From Bacteroidaceae bacterium (GTDB lineage Bacteria; Bacteroidota; Bacteroidia; Bacteroidales; Bacteroidaceae), in assembly GCA_017481875.1 (NCBI GenBank), contig JAFUOP010000030.1, forward strand, positions 1-64,000: 64,000 nt of DNA. The letters run 5' to 3'. Below are positions 1 through 9,406 of this stretch, in pieces; the stretch's first letter is position 1; every line of letters begins with the position of its first letter. The notes under the pieces are model-generated. The model was not told where the DNA came from. It saw nothing but the letters and a program-made list of their open reading frames with translations, and made no database searches. The position numbers were made by a program, and so were the translations under genes.

Positions 1-42
1 CTAGCGTTCATCCTGAGCCAGGATCAAACTCTTCGTTGTAAA
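1..42 (-). rRNA. rrs: 16S ribosomal RNA, 5' end only
   Basis: The reverse complement of the first bases reads AGAGTTTGATCCTGGCTCAG followed by GATGAACGCTAG, the universal 5' start of bacterial 16S rRNA. The gene points left and leaves the window almost at once, so only about 40 nt are visible. The exact 5' end near position 42 is an estimate from the usual distance to this motif. Confidence 0.95.
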
Positions 43-262
43 TTTTTTATTTGTAATACTAAAAAGTATTTTCTCTTAAGTTGATACCGGCCGGAATTAA
101 AAGTACATCAAATTATCTTGACGGTTCGTTTTATTGTTCCTTACTTATACACTAATTAATTTTAATTAGTACGTTGTACTGCTTGTCTGTATGGAATGTT
201 TTCAAGGATCATCGTGCTCACCGGGAGAACCGTGTTACCGTGTTCCTTCCCGAAAGCGAGTG

Positions 263-293
263 CAAAGGTAAAGCAAATTTCTGAACTACCAAA
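263..293 (-). promoter_or_regulatory. rRNA operon promoter
   Basis: On the minus strand there is a TTTG box (290-293), a 19-nt spacer and TACCTTTG (263-270), an exact fit to the Bacteroidota -33/-7 consensus. Transcription would start near 256 and run through a leader of about 210 nt into the 16S gene. No other gene is available for it on this strand, so assignment to the rRNA operon is a strong inference. Confidence 0.8.
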
Positions 294-306
294 TTATTTG
301 GAAGAC

Positions 307-334
307 TTTTTTCAAACTTTTTTCACACTTTTTT
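307..334. promoter_or_regulatory. phased T-tracts upstream of the rRNA promoter (UP-element-like)
   Basis: Three runs of six T on the plus strand (A on the coding strand of the rRNA operon) lie at 307-312, 318-323 and 329-334, exactly 11 bp apart. They sit about 50 to 80 bp upstream of the inferred rRNA start. Helically phased A-tracts bend DNA and are known to stimulate strong promoters; the function here is inferred. Confidence 0.5.
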
Positions 335-586
335 ACAACTCGTTTAATTCTCAGCAAGTTACAAAAGAAAAAAAATTTCGCCTAAACCAACGTTTTTATT
401 CAGTTTCGCAAAAAACCTGTTCGGGTAACCGTTTACCAAGCGAGCGGAATGGCAAATTAAAACAAAATATTTTATACCGCAATAGAAAATTAGAAAAAAA
501 TCATCATTTTCTTGTTTTTTATTCCATTTCCGCCATAGACGGGCAAAAAACAGCATACACAGCAGGGCTCTTTGCTATTTTTTCTC

Positions 587-657
587 TATTTTTGCGGTAA
601 CCCGCGAAAATAAACTACACTCGCTGTGAAAAATATTCAAGCAAGCTTGATTTTTTT
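587..657 (+). promoter_or_regulatory. promoter followed by a short hairpin and T-run; possible small RNA or attenuated leader
   Basis: TATTTTTG (587-594) fits the -7 box. About 40 nt downstream, TCAAG (637-641) pairs with CTTGA (646-650) around a four-base loop and is followed by seven T (651-657). Transcription from this box could therefore end after about 60 nt. The stem is only 5 bp and no good -33 box is seen, so this is a weak call. The rest of 42-812 holds the rRNA promoter and AT-rich sequence with no gene. Confidence 0.3.
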
Positions 658-742
658 GCTTTCAGCGAAATTTAGCTGCGTTCGTTGCGTGTGAAAATGA
701 ATTTTCACTCACTCACTTGCACAACTTTCGCTCGTTTGTTTG

Positions 743-750
743 TATTTTTG
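743..750 (+). promoter_or_regulatory. candidate promoter of the DUF5686 gene
   Basis: TATTTTTG at 743-750 fits the TAnnTTTG -7 box. A TTG lies at 717-719, 23 nt upstream, a little far. It would give a leader of about 55 nt to the ATG at 813. An 8-bp inverted repeat (GTGAAAAT / ATTTTCAC) lies just upstream, near 691-710. Confidence 0.4.
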
Positions 751-812
751 TGGCAGCAAAAGCCGTTGCTATTACCATATTATATATAATATAGCACAAA
801 AAAGATAATGAG

Positions 813-3386
813 ATGAGAAATACTATATACGCACTATTGCTACTCCTGTTTATACCTTTTATTTCTGCCGCACAAAGCAATTACAAAAAAAGGATATACG
901 GAAAGATTATAGACAAGGTAACAAAAGAGGAGATTCCGTATGCTGCAATAAGAATAAAAATGACATCGTATGGCTGCAGCAGCGACAATAATGGTAATTT
1001 TTCTTTTTATGCCCCTGAAATACGCGACACGCTTATTGTTTCTAATTTGGGATACAGAGATGAGAAGATTGCATTGAATTCCAAGACGCGCTTCCCGCTA
1101 ACCATAAAAATGCAGGCCGAAAACTACGAACTTGCAGAGATCACTATTAAACCTAAAAAAGAAAAATACCGCAAGAAGGACAACCCTGCTGTAATTTTGG
1201 CGCGGAATATTATAAAGCGGAGAGACGACAATGCACCGGAAAACAAGCCATTCTACAGCCGCAGCCGCCACGAAAAACTAAGTTTGGCACTTAACAACTT
1301 CAGTTCGGCCAAAGAGAGCCACTTTGGAAAGAAATTCGCTTTTCTCGACCAATACATTGACACATCACTTGTATCGGGCAAGCCAATACTCTACATTTCG
1401 TCAAGAGAGATGATTGGCAACGACTATCACAGCAAAGAGAGTAAAAGAAAAAAGCAGTATGTGAAGGCACGCAAGCGCAACGGTATAGACGATTTTGTTT
1501 CGGCAGAGTCGATGGAAGCTATTTACGAGGAGACATTCAAAGATATTGATATATTCCAAGACAACGTATCTCTTTTTAACAGTAAATTTGTGAGCCCGCT
1601 ATCGAAGCTGGGGCCCACTTTTTACCGCTACTACATAATGGACACAATAGAGATTGAAGGCGAGCAGTGCTACGACCTTGCATTTGTGCCGTTTAACGCC
1701 GAGTCTTTTGGATTTACAGGGCACCTCTACGTTACCACAGACTCTACATATTTTACAAAGCTTGTACAAATGAATGTTCCACACGATATTAATATGAACT
1801 TCATTGAGTACATGAACATAAAACAGCACTTCGACCGCCTGCCCGATGGCACAAGAATATTAAACAACGAATCGCTTGTCGCTGAGTTCAAAGTTGTAGA
1901 TGCTGTTAACGGTTTTTATGCACACAGGCAGGTGGAATACCGCGACTATTCATTTGAAAAAGACAGCCTGGCACAGGCTGTGCTCGACTTTCCAGGAACA
2001 GTTTTAGAGGACGAATACTCAACCCGCCGTGCACAAGAATACTGGACCGAGAACAGAATTGCAGAACTCACCAAGAAGGAGCTATCGGTCGATCAAATGA
2101 TGCGTGAATTACGCAACAACCCTGTCTATTACTGGCTTGAGAAAGGGCTCACGTTTTTATTTACCGGCTGGATACCCATAAGAGAGAATGAACCGCCTGT
2201 TTTCTATGGCCCTGTAAACACCACTATCAGCCACAACGAATTGGAAGGCTACCGTCTGCGCACAGGAGCTATGACATCGGCCTATTTAAACCCACACCTT
2301 TTCGGGCAATTCTATGCTGTGTATGGAACTGAGGACAAGAAATTCAAGTATATGGGAGAGATTGAATACTCGTTCAAGAAAAAGAAGGAACACCCCAATG
2401 AATTTCCTATCCACTCTGTGAAAATGCGCTACGAGAACGACATATACCAATATGGACAAAATTACCTGCATACCAATAAAGACAACATATTCCTAAGCCT
2501 TAAACGCAAGAAAGACAACATAATAGGCTACATAAAAAAAGCCGAGCTTACATACACAAGAGAGTTCTACAACCACTTCTCTTACTACATAACAATGCGT
2601 AACCGCAAAAATATAGCGTCGCACCTCGTACCTTTTGAACAAACAACAACCATCGATGGCACAACATATAGCAACTTTGTCAAAGAATTAACACAAAGCG
2701 AGATAGAGCTAAAGCTACGCTGGGCACCAAACGAGAAATTCACACAAACAAAGTGGAACCGCTACCGCGTACAGCCCGAACACCCCGTATTCACACTCTC
2801 ACACACAGCCAGCCTGAAAGGAGTGCTTGGCAGCGACTACAACTACCAACGCACAGAATTCAGCTTTGAGAAAAGATTTTGGTTCTCGGCATTCGGATAT
2901 ACCAATTGTATATTGAAGGCCGGGAAAGTGTGGAACGAAGTCCCATTTCCACTGCTTATAATGCCCAATGCAAACCTTTCGTACACAATTCAAAAAGAAT
3001 CGTACGACTTAATGAATGCCATGGAGTTCTTCAACGACGAATATTTCTCATGGGACCTCACATACTATATGAACGGATTGATATTTAACAGGTTGCCACT
3101 TATAAGAAAACTCAATTGGCGAGAGGTTTTAACCTTTAAAGGAATGTATGGCCGGCTAAGCGAAAAGAACCGCCCCGACCCCTTGAACACAGGCAACCTA
3201 TACAAATTCCCGTATGAGAACGATGAATATCATTACCTCGATGGAAAACCCTACATGGAATTTGCAGTGGGAATTGAAAACATCTTCAAAGTGTTGCGAA
3301 TAGATTATGTACACCGAATAACATACAGAGACCTACCCGGCATAGACAAAAACGGAATCAGAATACAATTTCACATACAATTCTAA
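813..3386 (+). CDS. DUF5686 / carboxypeptidase-regulatory-like outer membrane protein
   Basis: An 857-residue protein with a signal peptide (about residues 1-20, ending in SAAQ). A carboxypeptidase-D regulatory-like beta-sandwich follows at about 28-110, beginning GKIIDKVTKEEIPYAAI. The long remainder resembles the DUF5686 family and is rich in alternating aromatic and polar stretches expected of a beta-barrel. The chain ends in phenylalanine (FHIQF), a typical outer-membrane terminal signal. Proteins of this type are common in Bacteroidota outer membranes and have no settled biochemical function. The gene stands alone, faces the C11 peptidase gene across a shared terminator, and has no TonB box or SusD partner nearby. 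Family assignment is by recognition of architecture, not a search. Confidence 0.8.
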   Translation: MRNTIYALLLLLFIPFISAAQSNYKKRIYGKIIDKVTKEEIPYAAIRIKMTSYGCSSDNNGNFSFYAPEIRDTLIVSNLGYRDEKIALNSKTRFPLTIKMQAENYELAEITIKPKKEKYRKKDNPAVILARNIIKRRDDNAPENKPFYSRSRHEKLSLALNNFSSAKESHFGKKFAFLDQYIDTSLVSGKPILYISSREMIGNDYHSKESKRKKQYVKARKRNGIDDFVSAESMEAIYEETFKDIDIFQDNVSLFNSKFVSPLSKLGPTFYRYYIMDTIEIEGEQCYDLAFVPFNAESFGFTGHLYVTTDSTYFTKLVQMNVPHDINMNFIEYMNIKQHFDRLPDGTRILNNESLVAEFKVVDAVNGFYAHRQVEYRDYSFEKDSLAQAVLDFPGTVLEDEYSTRRAQEYWTENRIAELTKKELSVDQMMRELRNNPVYYWLEKGLTFLFTGWIPIRENEPPVFYGPVNTTISHNELEGYRLRTGAMTSAYLNPHLFGQFYAVYGTEDKKFKYMGEIEYSFKKKKEHPNEFPIHSVKMRYENDIYQYGQNYLHTNKDNIFLSLKRKKDNIIGYIKKAELTYTREFYNHFSYYITMRNRKNIASHLVPFEQTTTIDGTTYSNFVKELTQSEIELKLRWAPNEKFTQTKWNRYRVQPEHPVFTLSHTASLKGVLGSDYNYQRTEFSFEKRFWFSAFGYTNCILKAGKVWNEVPFPLLIMPNANLSYTIQKESYDLMNAMEFFNDEYFSWDLTYYMNGLIFNRLPLIRKLNWREVLTFKGMYGRLSEKNRPDPLNTGNLYKFPYENDEYHYLDGKPYMEFAVGIENIFKVLRIDYVHRITYRDLPGIDKNGIRIQFHIQF

Positions 3387-3422
3387 AAATAAAGGAATCA
3401 CGTGCGTGATTCCTTTATTTTT
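3385..3422. terminator. bidirectional terminator
   Basis: An 18-bp perfect inverted repeat has arms 3385-3402 and 3405-3422 and is A-rich on the left and T-rich on the right. It lies between the convergent DUF5686 and C11 peptidase genes, so it can terminate both. Confidence 0.85.
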
Positions 3423-3439
3423 AGATACAAGACAGATTA

Positions 3440-4657
3440 TTATTCAATTTCATTCCACCCGGCAGCTGCGTACCATTCCAAGGAGGAAAACGACGTATTG
3501 AATTTATCAAAGTAAGAGCCGGTGTTGGGCAAATACATTGAAATACCACTCCAGCTATCATCTACATCTATTACTTTGCCTTTCACATCGGTGTACCAAT
3601 ATTTACTTGCGCAGCTATAAGGCAACGCGACATCTAATGCAGCTTTCCAAGCAATATAATCGTCGGCAGAAAGATATTTCAACATCACCGAGTTCATATC
3701 AAAGAAATTAGGAAATGCATTTTTTCCATAGAAATAACCACCGGGCAGATATGAAAATACATCGCCACAATCACTGCCCGAAACACCTTCAAATGCATTC
3801 TTTACAACAACTGCTGTAGCATCGGCTAACTGCTGCATAGCATCGCATTTCACAGCAGAGAGAACTACACCGGTGCTTGTACCTTCATACGCCTGCTTGT
3901 AGGCATAGATTATATCTTGGGGTGTAGCTACATCATTAAAAAAGAGAGGAACAAGCACATCATAGGGTGCACCGGGAGCAGGAATCTCTGCCGGCGACGC
4001 AATTATCCAATTGGCACTCTTACGCATAGCATATGCCACCTCTACAGACTGCATAAAACAGGCATCGAACATTATTCTATCGGGCTTAACAGGCATTGTT
4101 TCTATAAAAGCGGCAAGCTCCTCAATGTACATTCTGCTACACTCGCTATTGTTTCCCACGTAAATATCATACCCGAAAGAGTATTGCTGAACAGAACGAT
4201 AATCATCGTCGCGCAACCAACCTGTGGCGTGCGACCAAAAGACCATATCTACACTCTGCGCAGGGTAATTTTCCTCAACCCAATCGAACAACACACGCAT
4301 ATCAGTTGTGTCGCAGGCCGAAAATTCTCTACCAAAGTTATAGACTGTTTCATAATCGCCCTCGCCATTATTATTAAAATAGCGCAAAACACGGGGGTCG
4401 TTATTGTCATCGACAAAAGCAAGCAGATAACAATCATTGGGAATTTTATCGGCCACTGCCAAAACTTCACTCAAGTCGTCTTGTGCAAAACTACTTAAGT
4501 TATTATCGGCTACAATGTACATAAAAAGCATACGCCGAGCCTCTTCGCCCTCACTTATAGGGTTGCCCGAGCCTTTTATTGTATCGTTGTCATCACTGCA
4601 AGCCGACAAGCATAGCACTGCAGACAACATTAACATCATTTTTTTAATAACACTCAT
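3440..4657 (-). CDS. clostripain-related (family C11) cysteine peptidase lipoprotein
   Basis: A 405-residue protein with a lipoprotein signal peptide whose lipobox is LSAC (cysteine at about residue 19). It should be exported and lipid-anchored. The fold is that of the C11 clostripain family, caspase-like cysteine peptidases that cleave after basic residues. The expected dyad is visible as histidine in FWSHATGW and cysteine in FDACFMQSVEV. The length suits a single-chain family member. I place the start at the ATG (4657) rather than the TTG two codons upstream, because the ATG sits 2 nt after the stop of the preceding gene and starts the signal peptide cleanly. It is co-transcribed with the small secreted protein upstream. 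Its substrate is unknown. Confidence 0.85.
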   Translation of the reverse strand: MSVIKKMMLMLSAVLCLSACSDDNDTIKGSGNPISEGEEARRMLFMYIVADNNLSSFAQDDLSEVLAVADKIPNDCYLLAFVDDNNDPRVLRYFNNNGEGDYETVYNFGREFSACDTTDMRVLFDWVEENYPAQSVDMVFWSHATGWLRDDDYRSVQQYSFGYDIYVGNNSECSRMYIEELAAFIETMPVKPDRIMFDACFMQSVEVAYAMRKSANWIIASPAEIPAPGAPYDVLVPLFFNDVATPQDIIYAYKQAYEGTSTGVVLSAVKCDAMQQLADATAVVVKNAFEGVSGSDCGDVFSYLPGGYFYGKNAFPNFFDMNSVMLKYLSADDYIAWKAALDVALPYSCASKYWYTDVKGKVIDVDDSWSGISMYLPNTGSYFDKFNTSFSSLEWYAAAGWNEIE

Positions 4658-4659
4658 AA

Positions 4660-5046
4660 TCAAGGTTTTGTAAAGTGAAATTTATCGCCTAAATAACGCA
4701 CCGTGCGATTGTCCTTGTGCAATATTTTCTTTTTAATCTTTGCCTCAGTCTTTTCAAGTTTCTTACGTGTCTTTGCAAAATATATAGCAGATGTTCTCCC
4801 CGGCTTTCCTTCTGTAAAATTCATATAATCTTTTAATTCATATGAATAGTGTTGGCGATCGGGCAAAATAGCACCTTTCTCCAATTTAATGCCATCGATG
4901 GCCTGGATTTCGGTAAAATATACTATTTTATCATTATGACTGAATGATACACCGAAGATATACACAACATTATCATCGTTCTTAGCCGACAAAACCGATG
5001 AAAAAAAGGAAAGAACAAAAAACAGCAATATACTACATTTCTTCAT
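4660..5046 (-). CDS. small secreted protein of unknown function
   Basis: A 128-residue protein with a clear signal peptide (about residues 1-20, ending SSVLSA), then a basic mature part that finishes in lysine-rich stretches. I do not recognise the family. It lies directly upstream of the C11 peptidase gene on the same strand with a 2-nt gap, so the two are almost certainly one operon. The pairing could mean a substrate, inhibitor or chaperone of the peptidase, but nothing in the sequence proves it. Confidence 0.7.
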   Translation of the reverse strand: MKKCSILLFFVLSFFSSVLSAKNDDNVVYIFGVSFSHNDKIVYFTEIQAIDGIKLEKGAILPDRQHYSYELKDYMNFTEGKPGRTSAIYFAKTRKKLEKTEAKIKKKILHKDNRTVRYLGDKFHFTKP

Positions 5047-5196
5047 ATAAGTTCAGTTATTGGCAATGTACAATAAAAACACATCGCTCATATTCAACAA
5101 TTGTACAAAATTAGAAAAAATATCAGCATAATAGAAAAATATCCCCACTTTTAACAAAGAAAAAGGGTAAATAGGAGCTCAATGGGGTAAAAATCA

Positions 5197-5220
5197 ACGG
5201 GCCGCATATATGCGGCCCGT
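5197..5220 (-). terminator. rpoD terminator
   Basis: A 24-bp perfect palindrome built on ACGGGCCGCATA and its complement. On the minus strand it is followed by a T-rich stretch (5187-5196 in plus coordinates). It lies about 20 bp beyond the rpoD stop codon. Confidence 0.8.
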
Positions 5221-5240
5221 AAAATACTATCAAATAAATT

Positions 5241-6101
5241 TTATCCTAAATAGGGTTTCAACGTGTCGCTACGTTGATTCTGTTTTAAACGGCGAATAGC
5301 TTTCTCTTTAATTTGGCGAACACGTTCACGTGTGAGACCGAATCTATCACCAATCTCTTCCAAGGTCATTTCTTGCATTCCGATTCCGAAAAACATCTGA
5401 ATAATTTCCTTCTCTCTATCGGCAAGAGTGGATAACACGCGATCAATCTCACGAGAGAGTGATTCACTGACCAAAAGGTTGTCGGCCATAGGAGAATCGT
5501 CGTTCACAAGTACATCGAGCAAGCTGTTGTCCTCACCATCAACAAACGGTGCATCTACAGATATGTGCCTTCCCGACACTTTCAACGACTCTACAACCTT
5601 GTCAACCGGAATATCCAACTGCTCGGCAAGTTCTTCGGCCGAGGGGCGACGCTCATTTTCCTGCTCAAATTTAGAGAAAGCCTTGCTGATTTTGTTCAAC
5701 GAACCTACTTGGTTCAACGGCAAGCGTACAATTCTCGATTGCTCTGCCAGAGCTTGCAGAATAGATTGTCTAATCCACCATACGGCATAACTAATGAACT
5801 TGAAACCACGTGTTTCGTCGAATTTTTCAGCAGCTTTAATTAAGCCCAAGTTACCCTCATTAATTAAGTCGGGAAGGCTAAGGCCTTGATTTTGATACTG
5901 TTTTGCCACTGACACAACGAAACGCAAGTTGGCTCTTGTCAGTTTCTCCAGCGCTCTACGATCGCCCTTACGGATTTTTTGGGCCAATTCTACCTCTTCC
6001 TCTACAGTAATTAGGTCCTCACGACCAATTTCCTGCAAATACTTGTCAAGAGACGCGCTCTCACGGTTTGTAATACTTTTTGTAATTTTTAATTGTCTCA
6101 T
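5241..6101 (-). CDS. rpoD: primary RNA polymerase sigma factor (sigma-70 family)
   Basis: A 286-residue sigma factor with region 1.2 at the N-terminus ([12 protein letters not shown]), region 2 ([19 protein letters not shown] then [16 protein letters not shown]), region 3, and region 4 with the helix-turn-helix [20 protein letters not shown]. It lacks the acidic region 1.1 found in E. coli RpoD, as expected for the short Bacteroidota primary sigma factor that reads TTG/TAnnTTTG promoters. The many such promoters in this window fit that. The ATG at 6101 gives a normal N-terminus. It is monocistronic, with its own promoter and palindromic terminator. Confidence 0.95.
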   Translation of the reverse strand: MRQLKITKSITNRESASLDKYLQEIGREDLITVEEEVELAQKIRKGDRRALEKLTRANLRFVVSVAKQYQNQGLSLPDLINEGNLGLIKAAEKFDETRGFKFISYAVWWIRQSILQALAEQSRIVRLPLNQVGSLNKISKAFSKFEQENERRPSAEELAEQLDIPVDKVVESLKVSGRHISVDAPFVDGEDNSLLDVLVNDDSPMADNLLVSESLSREIDRVLSTLADREKEIIQMFFGIGMQEMTLEEIGDRFGLTRERVRQIKEKAIRRLKQNQRSDTLKPYLG

Positions 6102-6128
6102 TGTCTTTCTTGATACAATTTCAATTTG

Positions 6129-6160
6129 CGAAGATAATACGTTTTCAATTATAGAACAAC
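6129..6160 (-). promoter_or_regulatory. rpoD promoter
   Basis: On the minus strand: GTTG (6157-6160), a 20-nt spacer and TATCTTCG (6129-6136), a one-base variant of TAnnTTTG. It would start transcription about 20 nt upstream of the rpoD ATG. The same GTTG / 20 nt / TAnCTTCG layout is seen before rfbA. Confidence 0.55.
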
Positions 6161-6568
6161 TAAACCACTTTAAAAGTTTTTAAAAAACTCAAAAAGTTGG
6201 CAGATTTTGTAATAAACCGGCTACCACTCTATTACCTTTTAATAAAACTATCGCAAGCTATGCGGCGAATTATGCCGCTGCACTTTTGCAAACTGAAAAA
6301 TTGGAGAAAAGTAGAAAGTACCATTCAGTTTACATTTCGCCACAAAGGAACTTTATAATTAACATAAATGCCAATAAAATGTTCCACTTGCAGTTTTAAG
6401 CACCAGTTAATAAAAGCGGTAGCCGGTAAAACACTAAAAGGAATTACATATATTAGAGAAATAAAAACCTTATTTCTTTACTTTTTATCGGTTAAAAAGT
6501 GTTAAATTTAAAATTATTTTTTCTCCATCTTTTGCAAAGCTTTGGTATTCAACCAAATACAAATATCA
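6161..6568. other. non-coding spacer between rpoD and uvrA, with two hairpins and an orphan repeat fragment
   Basis: No gene is supported here. A hairpin of GCGGC (6262-6266) with GCCGC (6274-6278) is followed by AAACTGAA (6290-6297) paired with TTCAGTTT (6324-6331). Between these last two arms lies GGAGAAAAGTAGAAAG (6303-6318). That is identical to 16 nt of the lead motif of the element repeated three times in the capsule locus. The right part (6430-6560) is AT-rich with short imperfect inverted repeats and may hold the uvrA terminator. Confidence 0.5.
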
Positions 6569-9397
6569 CTATTTTGTCATTTCTTTTGCAAGATAAGGTG
6601 CAGTGTGTCCTTTGCCTGCTGCCACTATCTCTTCGGGTGTTCCTGTAGCCATTACATCACCACCCTCGCGCCCACCTTCGGGGCCCATATCTATAATGTA
6701 ATCGGCCATTTTTATGACATCGATGTTATGCTCTATGATTATTACAGTGTTACCTTTATCCACCAAACGGTTTATTACATTCATAAGAACACGAATATCT
6801 TCAAAATGAAGACCGGTCGTGGGTTCATCGAGCAGATAGAGAGTTTTGCCCGTATCGCGCTTGGACAATTCTGTGGCAAGCTTTACACGCTGACTCTCAC
6901 CACCTGACAATGTAGTAGAAGGCTGCCCAAGTTTTATATACCCGAGCCCCACGTCCTGCAGCACTTTAATTTTGTTTAATATGGTTGGTACATTTTCAAA
7001 AAACTCCACAGCCATATTAATTGTCATATCCAGGACATCGGCAATAGACTTTCCCTTGTAGCGCACCTCGAGAGTTTCACGGTTGTAACGCTTACCGTGG
7101 CACACCTCACAAGGCACCATCACGTCGGGCAGAAAATTCATTTCCAATGTTTTATAGCCATTTCCACCACAAGCCTCACAACGGCCGCCCGACACATTAA
7201 AAGAGAAACGCCCGGCTTTATAACCACGTATTTTGGCTTCGGGGAGCTCCACAAAAAGGTTTCTTATATCGGAAAAGACGCCTGTATAAGTTGCGGGGTT
7301 GGAACGCGGTGTACGCCCTAGAGGCGACTGATCGACATCTACAATCTTGTCAATATTTTCTATACCCTCAATTCTATCATACGGCAATGGTTCACGAAGA
7401 GCACGATAGAAATGTTTTGCCAATATCGGTTGCAAAGTATCGTTAACAAGCGACGATTTACCGCCACCCGATACACCGGTTACACATATTAATTTACCAA
7501 GCGGGAACTCAACATCAATATTCTTGAGATTATTACCACGAGCACCGTATATCTTAATACTTTTCCCGTTGCCTTCACGCCTGTTTGCAGGTATTTCTAT
7601 ACGCTCGCTACCGTTTAAATAAGCTGCCGTCAACGTATTGCTTTCCAACATTTTCGATGGTGTACCTGAGAACACCACATTACCACCTTTGCGCCCCGCT
7701 TGCGGCCCTAAGTCTATTATATAATCGGCAGCAAGCATAATATCACGGTCGTGCTCAACTACAATTACAGTGTTTCCACTATCGCGCAACGACTTAAGCG
7801 AATTAATCAAACGATCGTTATCACGTGAATGAAGACCGATACTTGGTTCATCTAATATATAAAAGACATTAACCAATTGCGACCCCACCTGCGTTGCAAG
7901 CCTTATACGCTGCCCTTCACCACCCGACAGTGATGCCGATGCACGGTTGAGCGAAAGATATCCCAAGCCCACATCGAGCAAGAAACCTATGCGCGACTGT
8001 ATCTCTTTCACTATTTCCGTTGCAATTGCACGCTGTTTCTCTGTGAGATGCGAGTTGAGTTGTGCCAGCCATTCATACAACTGCGAAATATCCATAGAAG
8101 CCAGCTCATAGATATTCTTACCATTCAGTTTATAATGAAGTGCCTCACGATTAAGCCTTGCGCCACCACACTCCGGGCAGGGTTGCATAACAGAGAATTG
8201 CTCGGCCCATCGTAGTTCCTTTGCCGACACGCTTGAATCCTTTTGCATTTGAATATACTTCACAAGGCCATCGTAAGTAGCTACGCTATCGTAGAACATT
8301 TCTGAAGAGCTGTTCAACTTCAAAGGAACAGGAGAGCCATAGAGAATTTCATCGATAGCTTCATCGGGCAACTCCTCCACAGGAGTTTTCAAAGTTGCAT
8401 CGTAACGCTGCAGAACAGCTTCTATTTGCTGAAATATTGAAGAACGGCGATACTTCCCAAGCGGAGCAAGCGCACCGTCGTATACCGAAAGCGAACGGTC
8501 GGGAACCACCTTATCGACATCTACACGGCTCACCACACCCAAGCCTTTGCATTTTGGGCAGAAGCCCTGGGGAGAATTAAAAGAGAAGTTATGCGGGTCG
8601 GGTTCTTTGTATGCAAGGCCGGTAACGGGGCACATCAGGTGCCTGCTTAAATGCCTCACCTCGCCCGACGGCATTTCCATAATCATAACAAGACCATCGC
8701 CTTGTTGCATTGCAATGGCAAGGCTCTGTTTTATACGCGCGCAGTCATTTGCATCTACTTGCAATTTATCGATGACAACTTCTATATTGTGGTTCTTGTA
8801 CCTTTCGAGCATCATTCCACGCGACATTTCACACAACTCGCCATCTATGCGCACATTTAAATAGCCTTTACGCATCATCTGTTCAAAAAGCTCTTTATAA
8901 TGCCCTTTACGCCCTCTCACTAATGGAGCAAGCATATATACGCGTTTGCCGGCATAATCGCGCAACAGCAGTTCGAGAATCTGCTCCTCGGTATATTTTA
9001 CCATTTTCTCGCCCGACAAATATGAATAAGCATCGGCAGCACGCGAGAAAAGCAGGCGCAGATAATCGTAAATCTCGGTTGTTGTCCCCACGGTAGAGCG
9101 CGGGTTCTTGTTTGTTGTCTTTTGTTCAATAGAAATAACCGGGCTCAAGCCTGTAATTTTATCTACATCGGGACGTTCCATTCCACCTAAAAAATTACGG
9201 GCATACGTAGAAAAGGTCTCTAAATAGCGTCTCTGCCCCTCGGCAAAAATGGTATCGAATGCCAAAGAAGATTTACCACTGCCACTAAGCCCCGTAATTA
9301 CGGTGAGCGAATTATGAGGTATCTCAACATCTATGTTTTTGAGGTTATGCACTCTTGCACCAAAAACCTCAATCTTGCCATTTTCCTCTTCCACCAC
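6569..9397 (-). CDS. uvrA: excinuclease ABC subunit A
   Basis: A 942-residue UvrA, the DNA-damage recognition ATPase of nucleotide excision repair. Two ABC modules are evident. Walker A motifs are GLSGSGKSS near residue 35 and GVSGGGKSS near residue 643. ABC signatures SLSGGEGQR and TLSGGESQR and the paired Walker B/H-loops VVEHD and IIEHN are present. Zinc-binding cysteine pairs CPKCKG and CEACGGNGY (with CEVCHG) are intact. Length is typical. No ATG lies in a suitable place, so the start is GTG (9397, or the adjacent GTG at 9394). The stop of the gene upstream is only 9 nt away, suggesting co-transcription with the type-B CTD protein. Confidence 0.95.
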   Translation of the reverse strand: MVEEENGKIEVFGARVHNLKNIDVEIPHNSLTVITGLSGSGKSSLAFDTIFAEGQRRYLETFSTYARNFLGGMERPDVDKITGLSPVISIEQKTTNKNPRSTVGTTTEIYDYLRLLFSRAADAYSYLSGEKMVKYTEEQILELLLRDYAGKRVYMLAPLVRGRKGHYKELFEQMMRKGYLNVRIDGELCEMSRGMMLERYKNHNIEVVIDKLQVDANDCARIKQSLAIAMQQGDGLVMIMEMPSGEVRHLSRHLMCPVTGLAYKEPDPHNFSFNSPQGFCPKCKGLGVVSRVDVDKVVPDRSLSVYDGALAPLGKYRRSSIFQQIEAVLQRYDATLKTPVEELPDEAIDEILYGSPVPLKLNSSSEMFYDSVATYDGLVKYIQMQKDSSVSAKELRWAEQFSVMQPCPECGGARLNREALHYKLNGKNIYELASMDISQLYEWLAQLNSHLTEKQRAIATEIVKEIQSRIGFLLDVGLGYLSLNRASASLSGGEGQRIRLATQVGSQLVNVFYILDEPSIGLHSRDNDRLINSLKSLRDSGNTVIVVEHDRDIMLAADYIIDLGPQAGRKGGNVVFSGTPSKMLESNTLTAAYLNGSERIEIPANRREGNGKSIKIYGARGNNLKNIDVEFPLGKLICVTGVSGGGKSSLVNDTLQPILAKHFYRALREPLPYDRIEGIENIDKIVDVDQSPLGRTPRSNPATYTGVFSDIRNLFVELPEAKIRGYKAGRFSFNVSGGRCEACGGNGYKTLEMNFLPDVMVPCEVCHGKRYNRETLEVRYKGKSIADVLDMTINMAVEFFENVPTILNKIKVLQDVGLGYIKLGQPSTTLSGGESQRVKLATELSKRDTGKTLYLLDEPTTGLHFEDIRVLMNVINRLVDKGNTVIIIEHNIDVIKMADYIIDMGPEGGREGGDVMATGTPEEIVAAGKGHTAPYLAKEMTK

Positions 9398-9406
9398 TAC
9401 AAAAAA

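Noticed and set aside
196..600. Open reading frame of 134 codons on the plus strand opposite the rRNA promoter region
   Set aside because: It runs through the rRNA promoter, the phased T-tracts and a promoter box, has a low-complexity translation and no family features.
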